A stretch of 54,201 nucleotides of DNA from Bacillota bacterium (GCA_021846505.1 JAJZWV010000018.1:1-54201); one strand, 5' to 3'. Counted from the stretch's first letter, positions 8,869 to 16,587 are shown. A program made the numbers and translations. The notes: generated by a model from the letters alone, not told the origin.

Positions 8869-9665
8869 GCCAGTTCTCCTTGGATGACCCGCGTCACCAG
8901 CGGCTCGTCCAGCACGCGGTGCCCATTTTGGGCCCCGTACAGCAAGGCGTGCGTCGCCACCTGGTTAATGAGGCGGGCCGCGCCGCTGGAGTACCGGTAG
9001 ATCGCGTCCAGGGCACTGTCCGCGAAAATCGCCTGCGTCGTGCCGGCGTAGGCGAGGGGCGTCTGCACATAGGCGGCCGTTTGCGCCCGGTCGAGATACG
9101 GGACCCGGCACTGCAGGTCGATACGCTGGCGGATGGCCTTGTAGGCCTGGCGGCTCAGCCGGTCCCACAACTCCGTTTGGCCCACGAGAATGAGCGCCAG
9201 CGGGCTCGCCGAGTCCATCTCCACGTTGAGCAAAAAGCGGCCCTCCTCCAGCATCTCCCGGTCCAGCAGGTGCGCCTCGTCAACAATGGCCACCGGACGG
9301 AGCCGGTGGACGCCGCGCAGGACGGCGATTTCCCGGTGGAGCTGCCGTTTGGCGTCCCCCCGGTAGAACGGCGCCTCGCACCCGAGTTGCGCCAGCAGCG
9401 CTTTGTAGAAGTGACGCGGCGTGAGTTTGGAGTCCGCCACGTACAGGACCTGGTAGGTCGCCGGGTCGAGCTGCGTGTGCAAGCGCCGGATGGCGGTGCT
9501 TTTCCCGGTCCCGCAATCCCCGGTCACCACCGCGAACCACTGGCGTTCGGCGGCATAGCGCAGTCGGCTGCCGAGTTCCTCCCCCTCGGCCGAGGCATAC
9601 AACGCATCGGGGGGCAGATCCCGCGTGAAGGGGGTGTGCATCATCCCGTAGAACGCTTCAAACAT
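8865..9665 (-). CDS. Transposition AAA ATPase (ExeA/TniB-like)
   Basis: The 266-residue AAA ATPase shows Walker A GDCGTGKST (about residues 49-57) and Walker B VAIVDEAHLL, followed by LILVGQTELWDRL, typical of the ExeA/TniB/IstB-like group. In related elements the partner ATPase binds DNA and directs the DDE transposase to targets. The start at 9665 overlaps the transposase stop and begins MFEAFYGMMHTPF, the usual opening of this family. A longer in-frame extension upstream lies inside the transposase gene and was rejected. All core motifs are intact. Confidence 0.9.
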   Translation of the reverse strand: MFEAFYGMMHTPFTRDLPPDALYASAEGEELGSRLRYAAERQWFAVVTGDCGTGKSTAIRRLHTQLDPATYQVLYVADSKLTPRHFYKALLAQLGCEAPFYRGDAKRQLHREIAVLRGVHRLRPVAIVDEAHLLDREMLEEGRFLLNVEMDSASPLALILVGQTELWDRLSRQAYKAIRQRIDLQCRVPYLDRAQTAAYVQTPLAYAGTTQAIFADSALDAIYRYSSGAARLINQVATHALLYGAQNGHRVLDEPLVTRVIQGELA

Positions 9666-11058
9666 CCCCGCGCCCCCCTTCGCCGGGGGCGCCGTCCGCC
9701 GCGGCCGCCGACGGGGCGGCGGCTGGCGTGAGCCCCCGGAAGAAGACGGCCGGGGGGGCGGCCGCCGCCCGGGCGGCGTGCCGCTGCCGGGCGCCCGCCA
9801 GCACCCACGAGTGCGTCGGGGCCGTGGCCCCCAGGTGGGCGGGGAGCGGGGGCCGAGGCCCGGTGTGGGCGCCCACCACCACCGGGTGCGCGGTCCAGGG
9901 CACCGTCCCCGGCGCCTCCAGGGTGATGGTCGACACGTCCACCGGGTCGTCCACGACCTCCAGCGTCTGCCCAAACCACAGGAGTCCGACCTCATAGGGT
10001 TCGCCGCGGAAGCTCACGCAGCCGGTCTTGTCCCCCTGGCGTCGCTCCACCCGCCGACACGCCGCGGCCAGGGTCTCGACGTCGACGAGCCGCAGCGGCT
10101 CCGGGTCGCCCCGATAAGCCGCCTCGGGGTGCAGACCGTTGGGCAGGGCCCGGTGGAGTTTCGTCTGGTAACACTCCACCAGCCACACGTCCCAGGCGGC
10201 GTTGAATGCCGCCAACGTGGTGGGCCGGTCCAGCCGCACTTCCGCCAGAAACGCATCCACCACCCGGTTGAAGCGCTCAATTTTCCCCTTCGACTCGGGC
10301 GCGTAGGGCTTCGTATAGACGCGGCGCATCCCGAGCTGCGCGGCCATCCGGGTGAGGTGGCGCGACCGGTACTGTTTGCCATTATCCATGGACCAGGCGC
10401 TGCGGGACCCCATACCGCCGGATGGCGGTCCGCAGGCTGTCGACGACCACGGGTTCCTCTTGCGTGGGATACCACGCCGCGTGGGACCACGAAGCGCGTG
10501 GCATCATCAATAATGGCCGACAGGTACGTGGGTTGGGGCGCCTGCCCGGGCCCCCCGGGCAGGCGGGGACCATATTTGAGATCGGTTTGCCAGAGGGCGT
10601 TGCGGTGCGGCCGCTGAAAGCGGCGCGCGGCCACGCCCGCCGCGGTGTACTGCCGCATCTGGCGGGCACTGTACCCCCCGGGTGGTCAACTGTTCCTGTA
10701 GCGTGCTCCGTTTGAGCGTGCCGGGGGCCACCTGGCCTTCCCACTCGAGCACCTGAATGATTTGGCGCACGCTCCGGTGCGGCGCTTCCCGGCGCAGCTG
10801 ACTGGCGGCGTCCAACACCGCCGGCGTAATGGCCACGGGGCCGGCCGCCGGACGCCCCGGCGGGCGCAGGCCGGCTAAGCCCGCCGCCTGGTACGCCGTG
10901 ACCCACCAGCGCAGCGTCCGGGCCGACAGGCCGGTCTGGTCCACAATGTGGGTCGTCACCTGGGGGCGCTGGGCCGCATCGGTCGCCTCATCCACGAGGG
11001 GCGCAATGATCTGGAGCCGTTCCGTCGCGATCGCCTCGGCGTGGTCGCGGGTCGTCAT
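9658..11058 (-). pseudogene. DDE (rve-type) transposase with three apparent frameshifts
   Basis: From ATG 11058 an N-terminal HTH (TGLSARTLRWWVTAYQAAG) and linker run to about 10680. The rest is in other frames: NALWQTDLKYGP (first Asp) to about 10490, then PVVVDSLRTAIRRYGVPQRL to about 10400. MDNGKQYRSRH (second Asp) and PESKGKIERFNR (Glu) follow. Each change behaves like one surplus base in a G or C run (near 10671, 10486 and 10390), and together they restore the original frame. Without them the protein would be a complete DDE transposase of about 465 residues with a Mu-transposase-like C-terminal extension. Either the gene is decaying or the sequence has indel errors. Confidence 0.85.
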
Positions 11059-11108
11059 GGGCAACACCCACCTTTAGTGCGGGGTCGCCTCATCGTGGAT
11101 CGCGGCGG

Positions 11109-11573
11109 CTAGGCCAACCAGGCCGAACGGGTCTGTCCCCACGCCGCGTGGTGGACGAGCCGATGGACCACGACCGCCAGCCAGCCCGGCGGGGCGGCCA
11201 GCCACGGCGGAGGACCCTGGAGCGCGACCGGCCACGGATCCCCCGGGTCCGTGGCCGCCCACCAGCGGCGCGCCGCCACCACACAGGACGTGAGCCAGTG
11301 CCCCCAGCGCGTCACCGTCCCCTCATCCACCGCCACCGCCGCCGCGCGGCCCTGGGCCGCCACGGCCTCCCAGCTCGCCACGTCGTAGCGCTTGTAGGGC
11401 ACGAGACACGCGGGCAGTTCATGGTGGAGGCGGCGGCAGGCGGCGCAGTACAGCCGCCGAATCACCAGCACCTGGCGCGTGCCGTCGGCCGTCCGCCGCG
11501 TCCGCCGCCGACTGCCCACCACCACCAACCGGCCGGCACACACCGGGCACGGGCTCTCGGTCGTACTCCGCAC
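11109..11573 (-). CDS. DUF6431-like zinc-finger protein of the transposon
   Basis: The 154-residue protein opens CPVCAGRLVVVG and continues RLYCAACRRLHHELP with VPYKRYDVASWEAV, a CxxC...CxxC zinc site of the DUF6431 type that accompanies transposases in Bacillota. The rest is Trp-rich helical sequence. It is the first gene of the element, starting at GTG 11573, about 50 bases ahead of the transposase ATG. It probably binds DNA, perhaps at the element ends, but its role is unproven. The alternative is a regulator of transposase expression. Confidence 0.72.
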   Translation of the reverse strand: MRSTTESPCPVCAGRLVVVGSRRRTRRTADGTRQVLVIRRLYCAACRRLHHELPACLVPYKRYDVASWEAVAAQGRAAAVAVDEGTVTRWGHWLTSCVVAARRWWAATDPGDPWPVALQGPPPWLAAPPGWLAVVVHRLVHHAAWGQTRSAWLA

Positions 11574-11642
11574 ATAAAAAGGTTCAGCTCGGCGCTCGGC
11601 TCCAGCGTGTAATCTGCTATACTAACCATGTTGTGGACCCAC

Positions 11643-11688
11643 GCGCCCGGGGAACTGCTGTGACCAAGCAGTCATACACCCCGGGCGC
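11643..11688. repeat. Nested inverted repeat near right end of transposon
   Basis: Outer arms GCGCCCGGGG and CCCCGGGCGC (10 bp, 11643-11652 with 11679-11688) enclose inner arms ACTGCT and AGCAGT (11654-11659 with 11667-11672). On the plus strand a TATACT at 11618-11623 precedes it and TTCCTTTCC follows. It could be a terminator blocking read-through or a short structured RNA. Confidence 0.6.
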
Positions 11689-11748
11689 TTCCTTTCCCCC
11701 CACAGGGTTTCCCGGCCAGTCTAAGCCAGCAAACGACGGCGGGCAACG

Positions 11749-11765
11749 CCGTCAACTTTCGGCCA
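11749..11765. repeat. Right terminal inverted repeat of transposon
   Basis: On the minus strand this reads TGGCCGAAAGTTGACGG and matches the left end at 8311-8327. A 7-bp hairpin (GACGGCG with CGCCGTC, about 11735-11753) overlaps it. Confidence 0.75.
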
Positions 11766-11918
11766 TTTTAGGGGAGCGAAAACAGTAAGGGCGCTCGGCG
11801 TGCTGGCATTGGACGACGGGCTGGCGCCACATGCCGCCAGGGTCGCCAGCATGACCGCGCCCGCGGCAACCCCGGCCGCTCGCCGCCACCTGCGCGGGCG
11901 ACGCTCGATACCAAACAA
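11766..11918 (-). pseudogene. 5' part of the interrupted solute-binding lipoprotein gene
   Basis: A TTG at 11918 preceded by a strong GAGGAGGTG Shine-Dalgarno starts a classic lipoprotein signal: a basic region (RRPRRWRR), a hydrophobic core and the lipobox LAAC followed by GASPSSNASTPSA. After about 51 codons the frame enters transposon DNA and soon stops. The mature binding-protein body, lacking a signal, resumes on the far side of the element (6682-8310). The two parts together would give a normal family-5 binding lipoprotein of roughly 590 residues. Confidence 0.82.
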
Positions 11919-12330
11919 GAGAAACACCTCCTCGGAATGTTTGTGCGAGGTCACGTCCGGATTCGCAGTGAAATAGGCGGGGTTCCGCCGACGCCATCAG
12001 ACCTCCCGCTTCCAATTGCCGTGTGCGGAAGGTCTGGAAACAAGGGTCGGGGCAACAGCAAGAGGTCGAACCCATCGGTGAAAAATCCACCCTCAGCTGG
12101 GGCAGCGATGTCACCCTCGCGCCGATGCAGGGGGCTCCAGATCACTTCAGGAGCGGAACGGCGCGCACCCATGTCCACACGCCTGTCTACCATCTGACTG
12201 CGAGACGCACACGGGGTTCCGGTTACCGCTGTCTTCACCCTCACATGTCGACTGTTTCTCTTAGGAGTTCACGCATGGGACTTAGCTTTTTCATATATGA
12301 ATATTGACTTGATTTCGTAGAGTCTGTCAA
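11919..12330 (-). promoter_or_regulatory. Untranslated leader and likely promoter region of the solute-binding gene
   Basis: No convincing gene is seen in these 400 bases. At the far end a minus-strand TTGACA (12330-12325) begins an AT-rich patch unlike its surroundings, including the 12-bp palindrome TTCATATATGAA (12290-12301). A -10 box at standard spacing is weak. The long leader between this patch and the TTG start contains small hairpins, but no known riboswitch motif was recognised. Confidence 0.4.
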
Positions 12331-12360
12331 GGCTCTGCAGACTCTAATGTTGCAACCTGT

Positions 12361-12396
12361 GGGAAGGGCCGCCAGGCGACAAGCGGCCGCCCTTCC
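12361..12396. repeat. Imperfect inverted repeat, 13-bp arms
   Basis: GGGAAGGGCCGCC (12361-12373) pairs with GGCCGCCCTTCCC (12384-12396) with one mismatch. No T-run follows on either strand. Confidence 0.5.
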
Positions 12397-12418
12397 CCTC
12401 CTTGAAAAGTGACGCTAA

Positions 12419-12472
12419 ATGAAGATAAGTGAAGATAGTTGAAGTCAGTGAAGTCAGCGGCGTCAGCGAAGT
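12419..12472. repeat. Short degenerate tandem repeats (GAAGWYARY-type, 9-10 bp)
   Basis: Units GAAGATAAGT, GAAGATAGTT, GAAGTCAGT, GAAGTCAGCG, GCGTCAGC and GAAGTAGG follow one another. This is a local low-complexity patch of no known function beside the ISL3 remnant. Confidence 0.5.
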
Positions 12473-13070
12473 AGGGCGCGCCCGCTGTGGAGGAGTGTTG
12501 CGCGGAGTTGACGGGGGTGCTGGCATGCGCGCGGTCGTCCCGATCGCCACGGGGGGACGGTGCCGGTCCAGAGTCCGCGGCCAGCGGCGTGTCTCGGGTG
12601 CTGCGGCGCGCGGCGACGCCGCCAGGGCACGCGGAACTGGCGGACAGGCCCGTCTCGGTGCCGCTGGACAATGATACGTCGTAGCCCTAGCCGGGCGACG
12701 TGGTGCTAGCCATGGATGACGTGTCCTTTCGGGGGACGAACAATGCATAGCGATGGTCTCGCTGGCTCCACGCCCACCTGCCGCCGATCATAGGCGATGA
12801 CGGGATGGGCCCGCGGGACGGGTGGTTCGCCCTCCTCCCCGCGAATGTCCGGTCGCAGATTTGCGGGTGCGGCACCAGGCAGGAGAGGCGATCTACCGAA
12901 AGGCCATCCCACGCGCCTGTCCCCGAGCCCAGGTCGTCGCGAACCGCTTCCCCCTTGTGAAGCACGGCACTCACCGGCTCGATGAGGCCCGGCGCGACGA
13001 GCCAGACAGCCAGCACAACCATTCGGCGGTGGCCGCTCATCAAGGGCGTCGAAGACCGGCGCCCGTTGTT

Positions 13071-13670
13071 GCAGGCGCCGGAGCGGGCGCGCCGGCGGCC
13101 CAACTCTCGCGCGCCGTTAGGGTGCGGCAGAGCGCCGACTCGCTGGGCCCGGCGTACTGGCCGGGGGACGGAGACCGAAACGGCCCGAGCCGCTGGCGGG
13201 TGGCAGCGCCGCCGCGTACACCGCCGCCGTCAACTGCGCTGGACCTACCGACGTTTCCGCCAGCACCACCGGGTGGCCTACACGGGTGAGCGCCACCACA
13301 CGCGACCCCACATTGGGCCCACGGCGGTCCCGCCGAATCCAACAGCCCGTTCGGCGCCGCACCGCGATGGCGCCGGCGTCCCATGATGGCGCCATCGCGG
13401 AGCGTTTCGCCGACCAGACTCGTGAGCCCCAAGTGGCGATGCTGGCGAATGAGCGCGTCTCGCTGCGCGGTCTTCGCCCGCTCGCGCACCAAGCGCACCA
13501 AACGGCGGGCCAGCTCAGAGGCCCTCCACGCCGCCCCGGAGCGGGTTGTCCTGCCGTGTGTGATGCCCCACCCTCCCAGCAGCACCGCGCAAGGATCATC
13601 GCGGCCCGCGCCCGGCACGCTGCCGCCCCGGCCACGCACTTTGACACACTCCTGCAAGCGCGCCCGGCTG
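13071..13670. other. Gene-poor stretch, probably decayed mobile DNA
   Basis: Long open frames here are arginine- and glycine-rich, overlap on both strands and show no domain. A leftward frame around 13380-13540 (LARRLVRLVRERAKTAQRDALIRQ) has some protein character but no credible start or end. The stretch lies between an ISL3 remnant and an intact gene and is best seen as eroded insertion DNA. Confidence 0.4.
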
Positions 13671-13673
13671 CCC

Positions 13674-14441
13674 TCACGCGCCAACCGCCAGTGCGAGCGC
13701 CGCCAGCAGAAGCAGGACGCTCGCAGCCGAGGCCGCGAGGCGTTGGCCGGGGACCACCCGGGGAGGAGGGGCGGCATGGGCGGCGCGGTCGTGCACCGGA
13801 GCGGGCGCGGTGCTCATTAAGCCGTGCTTCAGCTGGTGGGCCACCAGCCACCAATTGAGCGGATAGGCGACCAAGGCTCCCGTCGCCAGTGCCAGCGACA
13901 TCAGAAACCAGAAGGTGGGGCGGCTGGGGCTGGCAGTCGCCGCCCCGCGCATTCCCAGCACCATCACCGAGCCCATGCCCGCCATAACCCCATTCATGGA
14001 CAGCCACTCGGGAAACAGCATCTGAACCACTGCTCGGCCGTAGCTCCCGCCAGCCATGTCCTTCATGAACAGCGACTGGAACACCAGCCAGCCCACCAAA
14101 AAGCCCGCCGCGTACTCTATCAAAAGTTCCCACACCATGGGGATGCGGACAAGCCTCACCAGCACGGCCGCGCCCACAATGCCCACGCTGTCGCCGGCGA
14201 CACAGTGCAAGGTGGATCCCACGGCCTGCTTCCACCGTGCGCGGATGTAGCGGCGGTGCATCCCCGGAAGCGGCTCCCGGGCGGCCAGCAAGTACAGCAC
14301 CAGCCCGAGAGGGCCCAGGAACGCCGTCACCAGCACGAATCCGGCGTGCATCGTGAGGTCTAGCGGCGCCTGCCGCCAGTCTGCCAGCAAAAACGCGATC
14401 GACAGCCCTGAGAGGACCCACCACAACACCGGCGCCGTCAC
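13674..14441 (-). CDS. DUF4396 multi-spanning membrane protein
   Basis: About 255 residues with some seven hydrophobic segments. The conserved core reads HCVAGDSVGIVGAAV, EYAAGFLVGWLVFQ and SLFMKDMAGGSYGRA, continuing to FPEWLSMNGVMAGMG, as in DUF4396 proteins. NWWLVAHQLKHGLM follows further on. Function is unknown; some relatives sit beside metal-handling genes, but nothing here supports that. The GTG at 14441 is preferred because CAGGGGG precedes it by seven bases; another GTG at 14486 is possible. It stands between divIVA and the insertion remnants and is part of the DNA that separates divIVA from ileS. Confidence 0.8.
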   Translation of the reverse strand: MTAPVLWWVLSGLSIAFLLADWRQAPLDLTMHAGFVLVTAFLGPLGLVLYLLAAREPLPGMHRRYIRARWKQAVGSTLHCVAGDSVGIVGAAVLVRLVRIPMVWELLIEYAAGFLVGWLVFQSLFMKDMAGGSYGRAVVQMLFPEWLSMNGVMAGMGSVMVLGMRGAATASPSRPTFWFLMSLALATGALVAYPLNWWLVAHQLKHGLMSTAPAPVHDRAAHAAPPPRVVPGQRLAASAASVLLLLAALALAVGA

Positions 14442-14614
14442 GGCAGTGCCCCCTGGATTGGTGCCTGACCTCTCGGCTTGTTCCACATGGTCTAGGTGTG
14501 CCCAATGTTGGCGGCCACCTTCCCGGCGAGGGATCTTCCCCGGGAAGACCCCCAGGCGCCCGCTGTTAGCGCCCCGCCCCCAACCTGCCTTGGATGCAGA
14601 GTCAGGCCCCGGAG

Positions 14615-15073
14615 CTAGTCCACCTCGCCGGGCTGCGCCTCGTCCAGCAGCGACAGCTGGCCCTGGAGCATTCCTCGCATGCGCGCTCGAAAGGTGTCCC
14701 AGTCCCGCCGCATGCCCGCCAGCTGCTCTTGGAAGTCGTGAAGCCGTCGCTGCGCTTGGCCGACAATCTCTTCTGCCCGGGTATTGGCGTCCCGCAGCAC
14801 CGACTCGGCGTCGCGCTCGGCGGCCGCCCGCACTTCATCCGCGGCGTTTTGGGCCACGACCAACACGTTTTTGAGCGTCTCCTCCAGCTTGCGGTACTGC
14901 TCGATGCGCTCACCGATGCCTGACATCTGCTGGCGCAGCTCCTCGTTCTCCTTCAAGGCCGCCTCAAAATCCCGAACCACGTGGTCCAAAAATTCATTGA
15001 CTTCTTCTTCCACGTATCCCCGAAACCCGCGCTTAAACTCCTTGTTGTAAATGTCCACTGGGGTCAGGGGCAT
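14615..15073 (-). CDS. divIVA: Cell-division initiation protein DivIVA
   Basis: Binds negatively curved membrane at septa and poles and recruits partners, including the chromosome-anchoring system in sporulation. The 152-residue protein starts MPLTPVDIYNKEFKRGFRGY with VEEEVNEFLDHVV, the conserved membrane-binding head (residues 1-35). It continues as a long coiled coil rich in Glu, Arg and Ala, with a break near residue 60. A GGAGGAGG Shine-Dalgarno precedes the ATG. It is the last gene of the leftward cluster; in Bacillus ileS would follow directly. Confidence 0.95.
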   Translation of the reverse strand: MPLTPVDIYNKEFKRGFRGYVEEEVNEFLDHVVRDFEAALKENEELRQQMSGIGERIEQYRKLEETLKNVLVVAQNAADEVRAAAERDAESVLRDANTRAEEIVGQAQRRLHDFQEQLAGMRRDWDTFRARMRGMLQGQLSLLDEAQPGEVD

Positions 15074-15109
15074 AACACGGCCTCCTCCGCATGAATAGTC
15101 TCACCCGTC

Positions 15110-15403
15110 TCAGACATGCTGTGATGCCCACACCAGCAAGTACCCAACGAGCCCGCCCAAAATATCTGCCAGCAGCAGCGCCACCACAGGGGACAGGTCC
15201 ATGCCCCCCCACAGCGGCAAAAACCGGCGCACGGGACGCAAGATCGGATCGGTCAGCTCAGCGACAACCTCCGTGACGCTCTGCCACCACCCGGGCTGCC
15301 GCGGCGGCACAAATGAGGCGATCACACGAACCAGCAGCACGACGTACACGAACCGCAGCAGCCACTTCAGGGAAAACACCAAGTTGACCAGCACTAAGGA
15401 CAC
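15110..15403 (-). CDS. ylmG: YggT family membrane protein (YlmG)
   Basis: A 97-residue protein with two hydrophobic hairpins: residues about 5-30 (SLKWLLRFVYVVLLVRVIAS) and 68-92. They are linked by the family motif LTDPILRPVRRFLP. YggT/YlmG proteins are linked to division and membrane organisation, but their biochemical role is unsettled. It starts at GTG with AGGAGG seven bases upstream. The sepF-ylmG-divIVA order is the conserved Bacillota order. Confidence 0.92.
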   Translation of the reverse strand: MSLVLVNLVFSLKWLLRFVYVVLLVRVIASFVPPRQPGWWQSVTEVVAELTDPILRPVRRFLPLWGGMDLSPVVALLLADILGGLVGYLLVWASQHV

Positions 15404-15414
15404 CCACGCGCCTC

Positions 15415-15846
15415 CTACTTGCCGAAGGCGCGCACCCAGTTGCTGTCATCCTGATCGTCTCCCGCCACCTCTACGTTGCTCGGGGTTGCGAGAAAAATCC
15501 CGTCGCCCACCTTGCGCAAGCTGCCGTCCAGCGCGTACACCACGCCCGACAGGAAGTTCAACAGCCGCTGGCCCGCCCGCTCGTCCGCCAAATCCAGGTT
15601 CACGATCACGGGGCGGCGGCCCTTCACCTGATCCGCAATCGTTTGGCCATCTTCCAGAGACTTCGGATGCATGACCACCACGCGCACACCAGCACCCCGG
15701 GCTCCGCCTGCCAAACTCACGACGGGAGGCTTCTTCGGCTTCTTGGCCACCTCCGGCTCCCACTCCGGGTCCTTGCTGTCCTGGTACTCGTCAATTTCTT
15801 CAATCCCGACAAAGTTCAACAGCTTCTGCACCACCGTGCTGGTCAC
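15415..15846 (-). CDS. sepF: Cell-division protein SepF
   Basis: Bundles FtsZ filaments and tethers them to the membrane with FtsA. The 143-residue protein has an N-terminal segment (TSTVVQKLLNFVG) that can form the amphipathic membrane helix, then an acidic linker. The globular DUF552 domain contains VVVMHPKSLEDGQTIADQVK, VIVNLDLAD and FLSGVVYALDGSLRKVG. The position immediately after yggS/ylmE is conserved. Translation starts at GTG. Confidence 0.95.
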   Translation of the reverse strand: MTSTVVQKLLNFVGIEEIDEYQDSKDPEWEPEVAKKPKKPPVVSLAGGARGAGVRVVVMHPKSLEDGQTIADQVKGRRPVIVNLDLADERAGQRLLNFLSGVVYALDGSLRKVGDGIFLATPSNVEVAGDDQDDSNWVRAFGK

Positions 15847-15867
15847 GTGCGGCTTCCCCCTTTTGTC

Positions 15868-16587
15868 CTACGCCTGCGCCGGAAGCGGCCGAGGGCCGAA
15901 CAGCGCGGTCCCAATCCGCACTTCCGTGCTGCCGTGGCGAATCGCCATCTCAAAGTCCTCGCTCATGCCCATCGAAAGAGTCTCACAGGGTGCCCACGGC
16001 CACTCTTCCTCTCGCACCGCCAGAAAGGTTCGCCGCGCCTCGGCCATTACGCCCTCCAGCTCCCGCCGGCCCACCCGGGGAAGAACCGCCATCAAGCCCA
16101 CCACGCGCACCCCCGGATACTGCCCGAGCGCTTCCATGAACGGCCGGACGGCATCGGGCCAGAGTCCATGCTTTTGAGGCTCGCGCCCCGCATTCACCTC
16201 CACCATGATGGGGCGCGGGGCGCCGGAATCGGCCTGCAAGGCTGCTGCCAAATTGATCCGGTCCACACTCTGGATCAATTGGAAGTAATCCCGGGCCAAT
16301 TTTACCTTGTTGGACTGCAGGTGTCCAATCAGATGGAGCCTAATATCCTGAATCCACGCGGGCTGGGCTCCTGGCGCCCCATATTTTCCCCGTGCTTCCT
16401 GCACGCGATTCTCACCAAAGTCCCGAAACCCCAAGTCGTAAAGGGCGCGGACGGCCTCCAGTGGGTGTCCCTTGGCCACCGCCAGCACGCGCACCGCGTC
16501 CGGGGGGCGCCCCGCCTGCCGCGCGGCCGCCGCCACCCGCTGCCGCACGGCGGCGGCGCGGTCCTCCCCAGCGCCGTCGGGCGTCAT
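15868..16587 (-). CDS. YggS family pyridoxal-phosphate homeostasis protein (YlmE)
   Basis: A PLP-binding TIM-barrel protein that buffers pyridoxal phosphate and affects amino-acid and keto-acid balance. The 239-residue sequence shows the PLP lysine region VLAVAKGHPLEAV, then FGENRVQEA, HLIGHLQSNK, SVDRINLA and LSMGMSEDFEMAI with STEVRIGTALFG. The ATG at 16587 overlaps the stop of the pgeF gene (ATGA), deciding the start over a longer frame. Usual lysine context is VSKTKP, here VAKGHP, a mild deviation. Confidence 0.93.
   Translation of the reverse strand: MTPDGAGEDRAAAVRQRVAAAARQAGRPPDAVRVLAVAKGHPLEAVRALYDLGFRDFGENRVQEARGKYGAPGAQPAWIQDIRLHLIGHLQSNKVKLARDYFQLIQSVDRINLAAALQADSGAPRPIMVEVNAGREPQKHGLWPDAVRPFMEALGQYPGVRVVGLMAVLPRVGRRELEGVMAEARRTFLAVREEEWPWAPCETLSMGMSEDFEMAIRHGSTEVRIGTALFGPRPLPAQA

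Larger units (their letters stand above)
8311..11765 (-). mobile_element. Four-gene DDE transposon with AAA ATPase and DUF6431 protein
   Basis: The 3.45-kb unit is bounded by 17-bp imperfect inverted repeats and interrupts a lipoprotein gene. In transcription order it encodes a zinc-finger DUF6431-like protein, an rve-type DDE transposase (frameshifted), an ExeA/TniB-like AAA ATPase and a 144-residue unknown protein, closed by a terminator. A DDE transposase paired with an ATPase places it among Mu/Tn7/IS21-like systems, where the ATPase usually selects targets. No direct target duplication could be recognised at the junctions. The transposase appears broken three times, so this copy is probably inactive unless the shifts are sequence errors. 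Confidence 0.85.
12331..13070 (+). pseudogene. Decayed ISL3-family transposase remnant
   Basis: Pieces of an ISL3 (IS204/IS1001/IS1096/IS1165) transposase can be followed on the plus strand through several frames and stops. They are SGVSRVLRRAATPP (about 12590), DVVLAMDDVSFRG (about 12700) and VADLRVRHQAGEAIYRKAIP with RAQVVANRFPLVKH (about 12853-12972). In intact members these are the HTH end, the first catalytic Asp block and the second Asp block. Internal stops and shifts show it is dead. GGCTCTGCAG at 12331 resembles the usual ISL3 terminal GGCTCTT, so the left end may lie there. Boundaries are approximate. Confidence 0.6.

Noticed and set aside
11951-12244. 97-codon leftward frame upstream of the solute-binding gene
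   Set aside because: No ribosome site, no domain, and it lies in what looks like an untranslated leader.
12418-12475. CRISPR-like array at the GAAG repeats
   Set aside because: Units are only 9-10 bases, contiguous and without spacers; no cas genes are in the window.
13117-14505. 462-codon leftward frame across the DUF4396 gene and gene-poor tract
   Set aside because: It is a shifted reading of the DUF4396 gene in its first half and arginine-rich noise after that.
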